DNA of 48,284 bases, taken from positions 1 through 48,284 of the forward strand of contig NZ_QNQU01000034.1 of the NCBI RefSeq assembly GCF_003315595.1, in the 5' to 3' direction. Shown piece by piece: positions 29,543 to 37,187 of the stretch; position 1 is the first letter of the stretch, and each line of letters begins with the position of its first letter. The notes beneath the pieces were generated by a model. The model was given only the letters and a program-made list of their open reading frames with translations. It was not told the origin of the DNA and ran no database searches. This stretch comes from Pedobacter miscanthi. Its GTDB lineage: Bacteria > Bacteroidota > Bacteroidia > Sphingobacteriales > Sphingobacteriaceae. Position numbers and translations under genes: made by a program.

Positions 29543-29576
29543 CCGTCCCTTTCGGGGGATGCACAACCACCTTGAA

Positions 29577-29594
29577 CGAAGCCCTACTGCTTCG
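29577..29594 (+). promoter_or_regulatory. Leader hairpin upstream of rplC
   Basis: CGAAGC (29577-29582) pairs with GCTTCG (29589-29594) around a 6-nt loop CCTACT. It lies within the inferred 72-nt leader of the S10 operon. An L4-type autoregulatory role is possible but not shown by the sequence. Confidence 0.4.
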
Positions 29595-29619
29595 ATGGGT
29601 GTTAAAATTAAAAGATAAA

Positions 29620-30237
29620 ATGTCAGGAATTATTGGAAAAAAAGTAGGAATGACCAGTATCTTTGATGCCGAAGGAAGAAACATTCCTTGTACGGTAATC
29701 GAGGCTGGGCCTTGTGTAGTTACACAAGTAAAGACCGAAGAAAAAGACGGGTATTCATCAATCCAACTGGGTTACGATGAGAAAAAAGAGAAAAACACAA
29801 CTCAACCGTTAAAAGGCCATTTCGCGAAAGCAAACACAACTCCGAAACGCAAGCTGGTAGAATTTGATTCATTTACAACTTCACTTAATTTAGGTGATGT
29901 GGTAACTGTTGATTCATTCGCAGAAGGCGATTTTGTTGATGTTGTAGGTACCTCAAAAGGTAAAGGTTTTCAGGGTGTTGTAAAACGCCACGGATTTGCC
30001 GGTGTTGGTATGCAGACTCACGGTCAGCATAACCGTTTACGTGCCCCAGGTTCATTGGGAGCATCATCATTCCCTTCACGTGTATTCAAAGGAATGCGCA
30101 TGGCAGGAAGAACAGGTGGAGACAGAGTGAAAATTCAAAACTTACAGGTTTTGAAAGTTTATGCTGATCAAAACTTATTAGTAGTTAGTGGTTCCATTCC
30201 AGGAGCTAAAGGTTCTTACGTAATCTTAGACAAGTAA
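29620..30237 (+). CDS. rplC: 50S ribosomal protein L3
   Basis: L3 is an early 50S assembly protein. The start at 29620 gives MSGIIGKKVGMTSIFDAEG and 205 residues, the family length. The open frame extends upstream into the leader, but those 30 codons include the promoter's transcribed hairpin and are not protein. The loop KGKGFQGVVKRHGFAGVGMQ and GQHNRLRAPGSLGASSFPSRV are conserved. It opens the operon, with rplD 4 nt downstream. Confidence 0.98.
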   Translation: MSGIIGKKVGMTSIFDAEGRNIPCTVIEAGPCVVTQVKTEEKDGYSSIQLGYDEKKEKNTTQPLKGHFAKANTTPKRKLVEFDSFTTSLNLGDVVTVDSFAEGDFVDVVGTSKGKGFQGVVKRHGFAGVGMQTHGQHNRLRAPGSLGASSFPSRVFKGMRMAGRTGGDRVKIQNLQVLKVYADQNLLVVSGSIPGAKGSYVILDK

Positions 30238-30241
30238 TCAG

Positions 30242-30871
30242 ATGGAAGTTAAAGTATTAAACATTTCAGGTAAAGAAACAGGTGCCAAGGTGCAACTTCC
30301 TGAATCGGTATTTGGTATCGAGCCTAACGACCACGCGATTTATTTAGATGTAAAACAGTATTTGGCTAACCAACGTCAGGGTACTCACAAATCTAAACAA
30401 CGTAATGAGATTGCAGGTTCTACCCGTAAACTATACAAACAAAAAGGTACAGGTGGTGCAAGAGCTGGTAGCATTAAATCTCCGTTATTTAACGGTGGTG
30501 GTCGTGTTTTCGGTCCTCAGCCACGTGATTATAGCTTTAAATTGAACAAGAAATTAAAATCATTAGCACGTAAATCAGCTTTAGCTTATAAAGCAAAAGA
30601 TAACAACGTGGTAGTTTTAGAAGATTTCAACTTCGATACAGCTAAAACTAAAAACTATACAAGTTTATTGGCTGCGTTAAACGTAGGTACTCAAAAAACT
30701 TTATTGGTTTTACCTGCGCAAAATAATAATATCTATTTATCAAGCAGAAACGTTCAGAAAACTAAAGTAATCTCGGCAGCAGATTTAAATACTTATGATG
30801 TATTAAACGCTGGTGTACTTGTGTTAACTGCTGATTCTGTTAAAACTTTGGAGGAGGCATTTGCCAAGTAA
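30242..30871 (+). CDS. rplD: 50S ribosomal protein L4
   Basis: L4 reaches into the exit tunnel and in some bacteria represses its own operon. The 209-residue protein contains the tunnel loop region RKLYKQKGTGGARAGSIKSP and VFGPQPRDYSFKLNKKLKSLARKSAL. It lies 4 nt after rplC and 1 nt before rplW, so the genes are tightly coupled. Confidence 0.98.
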   Translation: MEVKVLNISGKETGAKVQLPESVFGIEPNDHAIYLDVKQYLANQRQGTHKSKQRNEIAGSTRKLYKQKGTGGARAGSIKSPLFNGGGRVFGPQPRDYSFKLNKKLKSLARKSALAYKAKDNNVVVLEDFNFDTAKTKNYTSLLAALNVGTQKTLLVLPAQNNNIYLSSRNVQKTKVISAADLNTYDVLNAGVLVLTADSVKTLEEAFAK

Positions 30872-30872
30872 T

Positions 30873-31163
30873 ATGGAAATTTTAAAAAAACCAATATTAA
30901 CCGAAAAAGCTTCAGCTTTAACTGAGAAATCTAACCGTTTCACTTTTAGCGTTAACCACAAGGCTAACAAAATCCAGATCAAAGCTGCTATTGAGAAATT
31001 GTACGGTGTAACCATCGTTGCAGTTAACACAATGGTTGTTGATGGAAAAGCTAAATCTCGTTACACTAAAGCAGGTTTTGTATCAGGCCGTAGCCCTAAA
31101 TACAAAAAAGCAATCGTAACGTTGAAAGACGGCGAAACAATAGATTATTACGCAACCCTTTAA
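30873..31163 (+). CDS. rplW: 50S ribosomal protein L23
   Basis: L23 sits at the tunnel exit and docks trigger factor and SRP. The start at 30873 yields 96 residues beginning MEILKKPILTEKASALTEK, the normal beginning. The frame also reaches back to 30861 inside rplD, which would add four residues and is unlikely. The core KIQIKAAIEKLYGVTIVAVNTM is typical. Confidence 0.97.
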   Translation: MEILKKPILTEKASALTEKSNRFTFSVNHKANKIQIKAAIEKLYGVTIVAVNTMVVDGKAKSRYTKAGFVSGRSPKYKKAIVTLKDGETIDYYATL

Positions 31164-31183
31164 TTTAATAATTAATTATAACT

Positions 31184-32008
31184 ATGGGCTTAAGAAAATT
31201 TAAACCAGTTACTCCAGGTACCCGCTTCAGAGTTGGTGCTAGTTTTACGGAGATTACAGCAACCACGCCCGAAAAATCTTTGGTTGTATCATCAAAAAAG
31301 TCTGGTGGACGTAACAATACAGGTAAAATGACTATGCGCTACATGGGTGGTGGTCATAAAAAATCGTATCGTTTAATCGATTTCAAACGCGATAAATTCG
31401 ATATTCCTGCAACAGTTGCTACTGTTGAATACGATCCAAACCGTACTGCCCGCATTGCATTATTACACTATGCAGATGGCGAGAAGCGTTATATCATTGC
31501 TCCAGAAGGATTGCAGGTTGGTTCGGTATTATTATCGGGCGATAAAGCAGCACCTGAAGTAGGTAACACTTTAACTTTATCGAAAATTCCATTAGGTTCT
31601 ATCATCCACAACGTGGAGATCCACCCTGGAAAAGGAGCACAATTAGCTCGTAGTGCAGGTGCTTATGCACAATTAGCTGCCCGCGATGGTAAATATGCTA
31701 CTTTAAAAATGCCTTCAGGCGAAACCCGTTTAATTTTGACTACTTGTCTTGCTACTATCGGTGCTGTATCTAACTCAGATCACGCAAACGAAGTATTAGG
31801 TAAAGCTGGTCGTAAACGTTGGTTAGGCCGTCGTCCGAGAACCAGACCGGTAGCAATGAACCCGGTAGATCACCCAATGGGTGGTGGTGAAGGTAGATCA
31901 TCAGGTGGTCACCCTCGTTCAAGAAAAGGTGTGTTAGCTAAAGGCTACAAAACCAGAGAACTTAAAAAATATTCTAATCGTTACATCATAGAGAGAAGGA
32001 AGAAATAA
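31184..32008 (+). CDS. rplB: 50S ribosomal protein L2
   Basis: L2 is required for subunit joining and lies near the peptidyl-transferase centre. The 274-residue protein carries the conserved SGGRNNTGKMTMRYMGGGHK and the C-terminal VDHPMGGGEGRSSGGHPRSRKG segment with the functional His. The stop TAA overlaps the rpsS start (TAATG). Confidence 0.98.
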   Translation: MGLRKFKPVTPGTRFRVGASFTEITATTPEKSLVVSSKKSGGRNNTGKMTMRYMGGGHKKSYRLIDFKRDKFDIPATVATVEYDPNRTARIALLHYADGEKRYIIAPEGLQVGSVLLSGDKAAPEVGNTLTLSKIPLGSIIHNVEIHPGKGAQLARSAGAYAQLAARDGKYATLKMPSGETRLILTTCLATIGAVSNSDHANEVLGKAGRKRWLGRRPRTRPVAMNPVDHPMGGGEGRSSGGHPRSRKGVLAKGYKTRELKKYSNRYIIERRKK

Positions 32009-32274
32009 TGGCTCGTTCGATAAAAAAAGGACCTTATATTGACCATAACGTAGAGAAAAAAGTAAACTCTATGAATGATTCAGGCAAAAAGTCTGTAATC
32101 AAAACTTGGTCTCGCAGATCAATGATATCACCAGATTTTGTGAATCATACATTTGCAGTACACAACGGAAATAAATTTATCCCTGTGTACGTTACAGAAA
32201 ACATGGTTGGTCACAAGTTGGGAGAATTTGCTCCAACCAGAACATTCAGAGGACACGCTGAAAAGAAAAAATAA
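32008..32274 (+). CDS. rpsS: 30S ribosomal protein S19
   Basis: S19 binds 16S rRNA with S13 in the 30S head. The 88-residue sequence begins MARSIKKGPYIDHNVEKKV and has the conserved TWSRRSMISPDFVNHTFAVHNGNKF and GHKLGEFAPTRTFRGH segments. It overlaps rplB by one base and is 7 nt before rplV. Confidence 0.98.
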   Translation: MARSIKKGPYIDHNVEKKVNSMNDSGKKSVIKTWSRRSMISPDFVNHTFAVHNGNKFIPVYVTENMVGHKLGEFAPTRTFRGHAEKKK

Positions 32275-32281
32275 TTAGACA

Positions 32282-32644
32282 ATGGAAGCAATAGCAAAAT
32301 TAAACAATTGTCCAACCTCACCGCGTAAGATGCGTTTGGTTGTAGATCTTATCAGAGGTGAACGTGTAGAGAAAGCATTAAGCATTTTAAAGTTTACCAA
32401 TAAAGAAGCAGCAATAAGAGTTGAGAAATTATTATTATCTGCTATTAAAAACTGGGAAGCTAAAAATGAAGGTGCCCGCCCTGAAGAAAGTCAACTTTTT
32501 GTTAAAACAATTATGGTTGATGGTGGCCGTCAGTTAAAACGCTTACGTCCAGCTCCTCAAGGCCGTGGATATAGAATTCGTAAACGTTCTAACCACGTAA
32601 CGCTGATTGTAGATAGTAAAAACACAGAAACAACTCAAAACTAA
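32282..32644 (+). CDS. rplV: 50S ribosomal protein L22
   Basis: L22 lines the exit tunnel. The 120-residue protein shows CPTSPRKMRLVVDLIRGERVEKAL and the tunnel beta-hairpin MVDGGRQLKRLRPAPQGRGYRIRKRSNHVTLIV. It lies between rpsS and rpsC with 7-nt gaps on both sides. Confidence 0.98.
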   Translation: MEAIAKLNNCPTSPRKMRLVVDLIRGERVEKALSILKFTNKEAAIRVEKLLLSAIKNWEAKNEGARPEESQLFVKTIMVDGGRQLKRLRPAPQGRGYRIRKRSNHVTLIVDSKNTETTQN

Positions 32645-32651
32645 TTAGGAA

Positions 32652-33494
32652 ATGGGACAAAAAGCAAATCCAATAGGTGCCAGGTTAGGAATTATCAAAG
32701 GATGGGATTCTAACTGGTTCGGTGGCAACAACTACTCCGATAAATTAGTTGAAGATGAGAAAATAAGAAAATACCTTTCTGCCCGTATCGCTAAAGGTGG
32801 TGTTGCAAAAGTAGTTATCGAGCGTACTTTAAAACGTATCACTGTAACTATCCACACAGCCCGTCCAGGTATCGTAATCGGTAAAGCAGGTGCTGAGGTT
32901 GATAAAATCAAAGAAGAGTTAAAGAAATTGACTAAAAAGGAAATTCAGATTAACATCTTTGAAATTAAACGCCCTGAACTTGATGCACAATTAGTTGCAG
33001 AAGGTGTTGCAAAACAATTAGAAGCAAGGATCTCATTCCGTAGAGCAATGAAATCTTCTATCGCATCAACCATGCGTATGGGTGCTGAAGGTATCAAAAT
33101 CATGACTTCTGGTCGTTTAGGTGGTGCTGAGATGGCACGTACCGAGCAGTACAAAGAAGGAAGAGTGCCTTTGCATACATTCCGTGCTGATATCGACTAT
33201 GCTTTAGCTGAAGCTTTAACCACTTATGGTAAAATCGGCGTTAAAGTATGGATCTGTAAAGGTGAGGTTTATGGAAAACGTGATTTGTCTCCAAACATTG
33301 GTGCAACAAACAACGGTCCAAAAGGCCAGTCAGAGAAACCAGCTTTCGGTGGAAGAGATAACAGAGGTGGTGGAAGAGACAACCGTGGCGGTGGTAACGA
33401 CAGACGTGGTGGAAACCAAGGCGGTCGTGGTCCGGGTCAGGGTGGCCAGAACAGAGGTGGTGGCGCAGGCGCTAACAGAGGTCCTCGTAAATAA
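32652..33494 (+). CDS. rpsC: 30S ribosomal protein S3 with an RGG-rich tail
   Basis: S3 forms the mRNA entry of the 30S subunit. The canonical part (1 to about 212) includes the KH domain with the GXXG loop GKAG near 77-80 and the C-terminal half ending KGEVYGKRDLSPN. Unlike most S3 proteins it continues to 280 residues. Residues 231-280 are a Gly/Arg/Asn-rich tail of RGG repeats (GGRDNRGGGRDNRGGG, GGRGPGQGGQNRGG). Such tails bind RNA and promote condensation in other proteins. A 40-nt spacer precedes rplP. Confidence 0.97.
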   Translation: MGQKANPIGARLGIIKGWDSNWFGGNNYSDKLVEDEKIRKYLSARIAKGGVAKVVIERTLKRITVTIHTARPGIVIGKAGAEVDKIKEELKKLTKKEIQINIFEIKRPELDAQLVAEGVAKQLEARISFRRAMKSSIASTMRMGAEGIKIMTSGRLGGAEMARTEQYKEGRVPLHTFRADIDYALAEALTTYGKIGVKVWICKGEVYGKRDLSPNIGATNNGPKGQSEKPAFGGRDNRGGGRDNRGGGNDRRGGNQGGRGPGQGGQNRGGGAGANRGPRK

Positions 33495-33534
33495 TTGATT
33501 TATTAACATCGTTTAACGATTAGAACAAAATAAA

Positions 33535-33957
33535 ATGTTACAGCCAAAAAGAACGAAGTTCAGGAAGATGCAAAAAGGCAGAATGAAGGGTTTAGCTTCT
33601 CGTGGAGCTGAATTAGCATTCGGATCTTTCGGTATCAAATCTCTAGAAGCTACTTGGATCACAAGTCGTCAGATAGAGGCTGCCCGTATTGCCGTAACTC
33701 GTTTCATGAAACGTGAAGGGCAAGTATGGATCAGGATTTTCCCGGACAAACCAGTAACTAAAAAACCTGCTGAGGTACGTATGGGTAAAGGTAAAGGTGC
33801 TCCTGAATATTGGGTAGCAGTTGTAAGACCTGGACGTGTAATTTTCGAAGCTGAAGGTGTGCCTTTAGAAATTGCTAAAGAAGCATTACGTTTAGCTGCA
33901 CAAAAATTACCAATCCAAACCAAATTCGTAGTACGTAGAGATTACGTAGAAGCATAG
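33535..33957 (+). CDS. rplP: 50S ribosomal protein L16
   Basis: L16 organises the A site of the 50S subunit. The 140-residue protein starts MLQPKRTKFRKMQKGRMKG and contains ASRGAELAFGSFGIKSLE and EVRMGKGKGAPEYWVAVVRPG, where the Arg is hydroxylated in some bacteria. The start ATG is preceded by AACAAAATAAA. A 74-nt spacer with a weak GTTGAG/CTCAAC pair separates it from rpmC. Confidence 0.98.
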   Translation: MLQPKRTKFRKMQKGRMKGLASRGAELAFGSFGIKSLEATWITSRQIEAARIAVTRFMKREGQVWIRIFPDKPVTKKPAEVRMGKGKGAPEYWVAVVRPGRVIFEAEGVPLEIAKEALRLAAQKLPIQTKFVVRRDYVEA

Positions 33958-34031
33958 TAAAGGTGTTGAGATGAATGTTGTAAATACTTGTTTATTATAA
34001 CCGCTACACTCAACGTAAAAGAAAAAGAAAA

Positions 34032-34244
34032 ATGAAAAATTCAGAAATCACAGGGCTTTCAAAAGAAGAATTAGTAGCTAAGATTGCGGAAGAGACAGAG
34101 AACTTATCAAAATTAAAGTTCGCTCACACTATTTCAGCTATCGAAAATCCTTCGCGTATTGCAAAAGTAAGGAAAGAGATAGCCCGTTTAAACACGCAGT
34201 TAACTAAAGTGAAAAACACTGAAGTAGCTACTGAAACTAAATAA
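34032..34244 (+). CDS. rpmC: 50S ribosomal protein L29
   Basis: L29 lies next to L23 at the tunnel exit. The 70-residue two-helix protein contains LSKEELVAKIAEETENLSKLKF and NPSRIAKVRKEIARLNTQL. It ends 10 nt before rpsQ. The leader GAAAAAGAAAA before the ATG is purine-rich. Confidence 0.97.
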   Translation: MKNSEITGLSKEELVAKIAEETENLSKLKFAHTISAIENPSRIAKVRKEIARLNTQLTKVKNTEVATETK

Positions 34245-34254
34245 TTCGAGAGTC

Positions 34255-34509
34255 ATGGAAAGACAATTAAGAAAAACAAGAACGGGGTTAGTGGTAAGCA
34301 ACAAGATGGATAAATCTGTTGTAGTGAGCGTTGAGCGTAAAGTAAAGCACCCGATTTATGGTAAGTTCGTTAAGAAAACTACCAAATTTATGGCTCACGA
34401 CGAGAAAAACGAATGCGGTATCGGTGATACAGTATTAATTATGGAAACTCGTCCTTTGAGTAAAAACAAGAACTGGAGATTGGTACAAATTTTAGAAAGA
34501 GCTAAATAA
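34255..34509 (+). CDS. rpsQ: 30S ribosomal protein S17
   Basis: S17 is a primary 16S rRNA binder with an OB fold. The 84-residue sequence contains RKTRTGLVVSNKMDKSVVVSVERKVKHPIYGKFVKKTTKFMAHDE and CGIGDTVLIMETRPLSKNKNWRLVQILE. One base separates it from rplN. Confidence 0.97.
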   Translation: MERQLRKTRTGLVVSNKMDKSVVVSVERKVKHPIYGKFVKKTTKFMAHDEKNECGIGDTVLIMETRPLSKNKNWRLVQILERAK

Positions 34510-34510
34510 G

Positions 34511-34879
34511 ATGGTACAACAGGAATCAAGATTAAACGTTGCTGATAACAGCGGCGCAAAAGAAGTATTGGTAATTCGTGTGCTAGGTGGAACCGGCAAA
34601 CGTTATGCTTCAATTGGTGATAAAGTAGTTGTTACCGTAAAAAGCGCAATACCGTCAGGTAACATTAAAAAAGGTACAGTCTCTAAAGCAGTTGTTGTAA
34701 GAACTAAAAAAGAAATCCGTCGTAAAGATGGTTCTTATATCCGTTTCGACGATAATGCAGCTGTATTATTGAACGCACAGGATGAGCCAAGAGGTACACG
34801 TATCTTTGGCCCGGTTGCGAGAGAACTACGTGAAAAACAATTCATGAAAATTGTATCATTAGCACCGGAGGTATTATAA
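34511..34879 (+). CDS. rplN: 50S ribosomal protein L14
   Basis: L14 forms part of the intersubunit bridge and binds the ribosome silencing factor. The 122-residue protein starts MVQQESRLNVADNSGAKEV and includes VVVRTKKEIRRKDGSYIRFDDNAAVLLN and RGTRIFGPVARELREK. It is separated from rplX by one base. Confidence 0.98.
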   Translation: MVQQESRLNVADNSGAKEVLVIRVLGGTGKRYASIGDKVVVTVKSAIPSGNIKKGTVSKAVVVRTKKEIRRKDGSYIRFDDNAAVLLNAQDEPRGTRIFGPVARELREKQFMKIVSLAPEVL

Positions 34880-34880
34880 A

Positions 34881-35222
34881 ATGGGAAACAAAGTAAATAC
34901 ACCATCAAAACTTAAAATCCGCACTGGAGATTTAGTTAAAGTAATTGCTGGCGATTCAAAAGGTCAACAAGGAAAAGTACTTTCAGTACAAATAGATAAA
35001 AACAGAGCCATTGTAGAAGGCGTTAACTTAGTATCTAAGCATACTAAACCTAATGCTGCTAATCCTAACGGTGGTATTATTAAAAAAGAAGCTGCTCTTC
35101 ACATTTCTAACCTGATGTTGGTTGATCCAAAATCTGGTAAAACTACCCGCGTTGGTCGTAAACTAAACGCTGATGGTAAATTGGTTAGAGTTGCTAAAAT
35201 TTCAGGAGAGGAGATCAAATAA
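34881..35222 (+). CDS. rplX: 50S ribosomal protein L24
   Basis: L24 starts 50S assembly. The 113-residue protein shows the KOW motif GDLVKVIAGDSKGQQGKVLSV and then VEGVNLVSKHTKPNAANPNGGIIKKEAALHISN. Its stop overlaps the rplE start by one base. Confidence 0.97.
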   Translation: MGNKVNTPSKLKIRTGDLVKVIAGDSKGQQGKVLSVQIDKNRAIVEGVNLVSKHTKPNAANPNGGIIKKEAALHISNLMLVDPKSGKTTRVGRKLNADGKLVRVAKISGEEIK

Positions 35223-35785
35223 TGGCTACACCTAGGTTAAAAAGCAAATACAAAGAAGAAGTTGTAAATGCATTAAAAGAGAAATTTCAGTACAAAACTG
35301 TAATGCAGGTTCCTAAATTGGAAAAAATCTGTATCAATCAGGGTGTTGGTCGTTTCGCAGTTACCGATAAAAAAATCATGGATACTACAATCGTAGAATT
35401 GACCACCATTACCGGTCAGCAAGCGGTTGCAGCTAACTCTAAGAAAGATATCTCTAACTTCAAATTACGTAAAGGTATGCCAGTAGGTGTACGTGTTACT
35501 TTACGCGATAACAACATGTACGAGTTCTTAGATCGTTTGATCTCTGTAGCTTTGCCACGTATCCGCGATTTCAAAGGTATTAACGATAAAGGTTTCGATG
35601 GAAAAGGTAACTACACTTTAGGTGTTACTGAGCAAATCATCTTCCCTGAGATTAATATAGATAAAATCAATAAAATTTTAGGGATGGATATAACTTTCGT
35701 AACTTCGGCAAAATCTGACGTTGAAGCGCTTGAGTTATTGAAACAATTCGGATTACCATTTAAAAATCAAAAAACAGCAGAATAA
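35222..35785 (+). CDS. rplE: 50S ribosomal protein L5
   Basis: L5 carries 5S rRNA and contacts P-site tRNA. The 187-residue protein contains NVMQ-like QVPKLEKICINQGVG, TGQQAVAANSKKDISNFKLRKGMPVGVRVTLR and the C-terminal GNYTLGVTEQIIFPEI. It overlaps both neighbours by one base (rplX and rpsN), which points to translational coupling. Confidence 0.98.
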   Translation: MATPRLKSKYKEEVVNALKEKFQYKTVMQVPKLEKICINQGVGRFAVTDKKIMDTTIVELTTITGQQAVAANSKKDISNFKLRKGMPVGVRVTLRDNNMYEFLDRLISVALPRIRDFKGINDKGFDGKGNYTLGVTEQIIFPEINIDKINKILGMDITFVTSAKSDVEALELLKQFGLPFKNQKTAE

Positions 35786-36054
35786 TGGCAAAAGAAGGTG
35801 TAAAAGCACGCGAAGTTAAGCGCCAAAAATTGGTAGCTAGATACGCTGAAAAACGTGCAGCATTAAAAGCTGCAGGAGATTTCGAAGGTTTAGATAAATT
35901 ACCTAAAAACTCGTCTCCGGTACGTTTGCACAACCGTTGTAAATTAACTGGTCGTCCTCGTGGATATATGCGTACCTTTGGTATTTCAAGGGTAACGTTC
36001 CGCCAGATGGCATTAGACGGTAAAATCCCAGGTGTTAAAAAAGCATCTTGGTAA
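35785..36054 (+). CDS. rpsN: 30S ribosomal protein S14, zinc-free form
   Basis: S14 belongs to the 30S head. The 89-residue length and RLHNRCKLTGRPRGYMRTFGISRVTFRQMA with a single Cys mark the long, zinc-independent (C-minus) type rather than the short zinc-ribbon type. It overlaps rplE by one base and is followed by a 153-nt spacer with two hairpins before rpsH. Confidence 0.97.
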   Translation: MAKEGVKAREVKRQKLVARYAEKRAALKAAGDFEGLDKLPKNSSPVRLHNRCKLTGRPRGYMRTFGISRVTFRQMALDGKIPGVKKASW

Positions 36055-36076
36055 TATAAATAGTATCAAGTACTAC

Positions 36077-36120
36077 AGTATCAAGTATCGAGACCAAATG
36101 GTTTCTTGATACTTGATACT
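36077..36120. repeat. GTATCAAG word hairpin between rpsN and rpsH
   Basis: AGTATCAAGTATCGAGA (36077-36093) is complementary to TCTTGATACTTGATACT (36104-36120) over 17 nt with one mismatch and a loop of about 10 nt. Another AGTATCAAG lies at 36062-36070. There is no T-run. The same word forms the hairpin between fusA and rpsJ. Confidence 0.85.
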
Positions 36121-36150
36121 TATGTCTATTTACTAAAAAGAATTTTAACC

Positions 36151-36193
36151 GGTAGCAGGTCCCATCGCCGGGTGGTGACAGGAAACCACTACC
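36151..36193 (+). promoter_or_regulatory. Candidate rpsH leader hairpin with ACAGGAAACCA
   Basis: GGTAG (36151-36155) and CTACC (36189-36193) form an outer stem. GTGGT (36172-36176) and ACCAC (36185-36189) offer an alternative inner stem. The 11-mer ACAGGAAACCA (36178-36188) is identical to the one before rpsJ. The structure ends 14 nt before the rpsH ATG. S8 regulates the spc operon in E. coli, so an S8-responsive site is conceivable. Confidence 0.4.
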
Positions 36194-36207
36194 ATAAATA
36201 ATAAAAA

Positions 36208-36606
36208 ATGAATACAGATCCAATAGCAGATTATTTAACAAGAGTAAGGAATGCCATTAAGGCCAACCACCGTGTTGTAGAAATTCCTGCATCAAACCTT
36301 AAAAAAGAAATTACAAAAGTTCTTTTCGATAAAGGTTACATCGCGAACTACAAGTTTGAAGATACTACAGTTCAAGGCACCATTAAAATCGCTTTGAAAT
36401 ACAATCCGATTACTAAAGTTCCTGCTATTCGTACATTAGTGCGAGTAAGTAAACCAGGTTTGAGAAACTATGCTGGTGTTGAAAATATGCCAAGAGTATT
36501 AAACGGTTTAGGTATCGCAATCTTATCTACTTCTAAAGGTGTAATGACCGATAAAGAAGCAGCCAAATTAAACATTGGTGGTGAGGTATTGTGTCACGTT
36601 TATTAA
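36208..36606 (+). CDS. rpsH: 30S ribosomal protein S8
   Basis: S8 binds the central domain of 16S rRNA. The 132-residue sequence begins MNTDPIADYLTRVRNAIKANHRVVEIPAS and ends in GIAILSTSKGVMTDKEAAKLNIGGEVLCHVY. It follows an unusual 153-nt spacer. rplF starts 18 nt downstream behind an AGGAGA Shine-Dalgarno-like sequence. Confidence 0.98.
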   Translation: MNTDPIADYLTRVRNAIKANHRVVEIPASNLKKEITKVLFDKGYIANYKFEDTTVQGTIKIALKYNPITKVPAIRTLVRVSKPGLRNYAGVENMPRVLNGLGIAILSTSKGVMTDKEAAKLNIGGEVLCHVY

Positions 36607-36624
36607 TATTAGGAGAACAGCACA

Positions 36625-37182
36625 ATGTCAAGAATAGGAAAAGCCCCAATTACAATCCCTGCAGGTGTTACAATTACCGTATCTAACGATAACGTAGTAA
36701 CTGTAAAAGGTCCTAAAGGTGAATTAACTCAAGCAGTAGATTCAGATATCACTGTAAGTCAAGAAGAAGGAATTTTAACAGTTCAACGTCCTTCAGAGCA
36801 AAAGAAACACAAAGCATTACACGGTTTATATCGCTCATTGCTTAACAACATGGTTGTTGGTGTTACAGAAGGTTACAAATTAACCCAAGAGCTAGTTGGT
36901 GTGGGTTACCGTGCTACAAACACTGGTAATACATTAGATTTAGTTTTAGGTTATTCTCACCATTATGTATTCCAATTGCCGGCGGAAATTACTGTAACTA
37001 CACAATCAGAAAAAGGTCAGACTCCTAAAATTATTTTAGAGAGTATCGACAAACAATTGATTGGTCAGGTAGCAGCGAAAATCCGTTCGTTACGTGCACC
37101 AGAGCCATACAAAGGTAAAGGTATCAAGTTTGTAGGTGAAGTGTTAAGAAGAAAAGCAGGTAAATCAGCATCTAAAAAATAG
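36625..37182 (+). CDS. rplF: 50S ribosomal protein L6
   Basis: L6 lies near the factor-binding site of the 50S subunit. The 185-residue protein begins MSRIGKAPITIPAGVTI and carries VTVKGPKGELTQ and PEPYKGKGIKFVGEVLRRKAGKSA near the end. AGGAGAACAGCACA precedes the ATG, a clear ribosome binding site. It ends 5 nt before rplR. Confidence 0.98.
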   Translation: MSRIGKAPITIPAGVTITVSNDNVVTVKGPKGELTQAVDSDITVSQEEGILTVQRPSEQKKHKALHGLYRSLLNNMVVGVTEGYKLTQELVGVGYRATNTGNTLDLVLGYSHHYVFQLPAEITVTTQSEKGQTPKIILESIDKQLIGQVAAKIRSLRAPEPYKGKGIKFVGEVLRRKAGKSASKK

Positions 37183-37187
37183 TAATC

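Noticed and set aside
29530..29619. Upstream extension of L3 by 30 codons
   Set aside because: The region holds the end of the promoter and the leader hairpin. L3 family proteins start at MSGIIGKKVGM.
33226..33498. Alternative-frame ORF over the end of rpsC
   Set aside because: It is a Val/Glu-rich shadow of the repetitive RGG-coding DNA.
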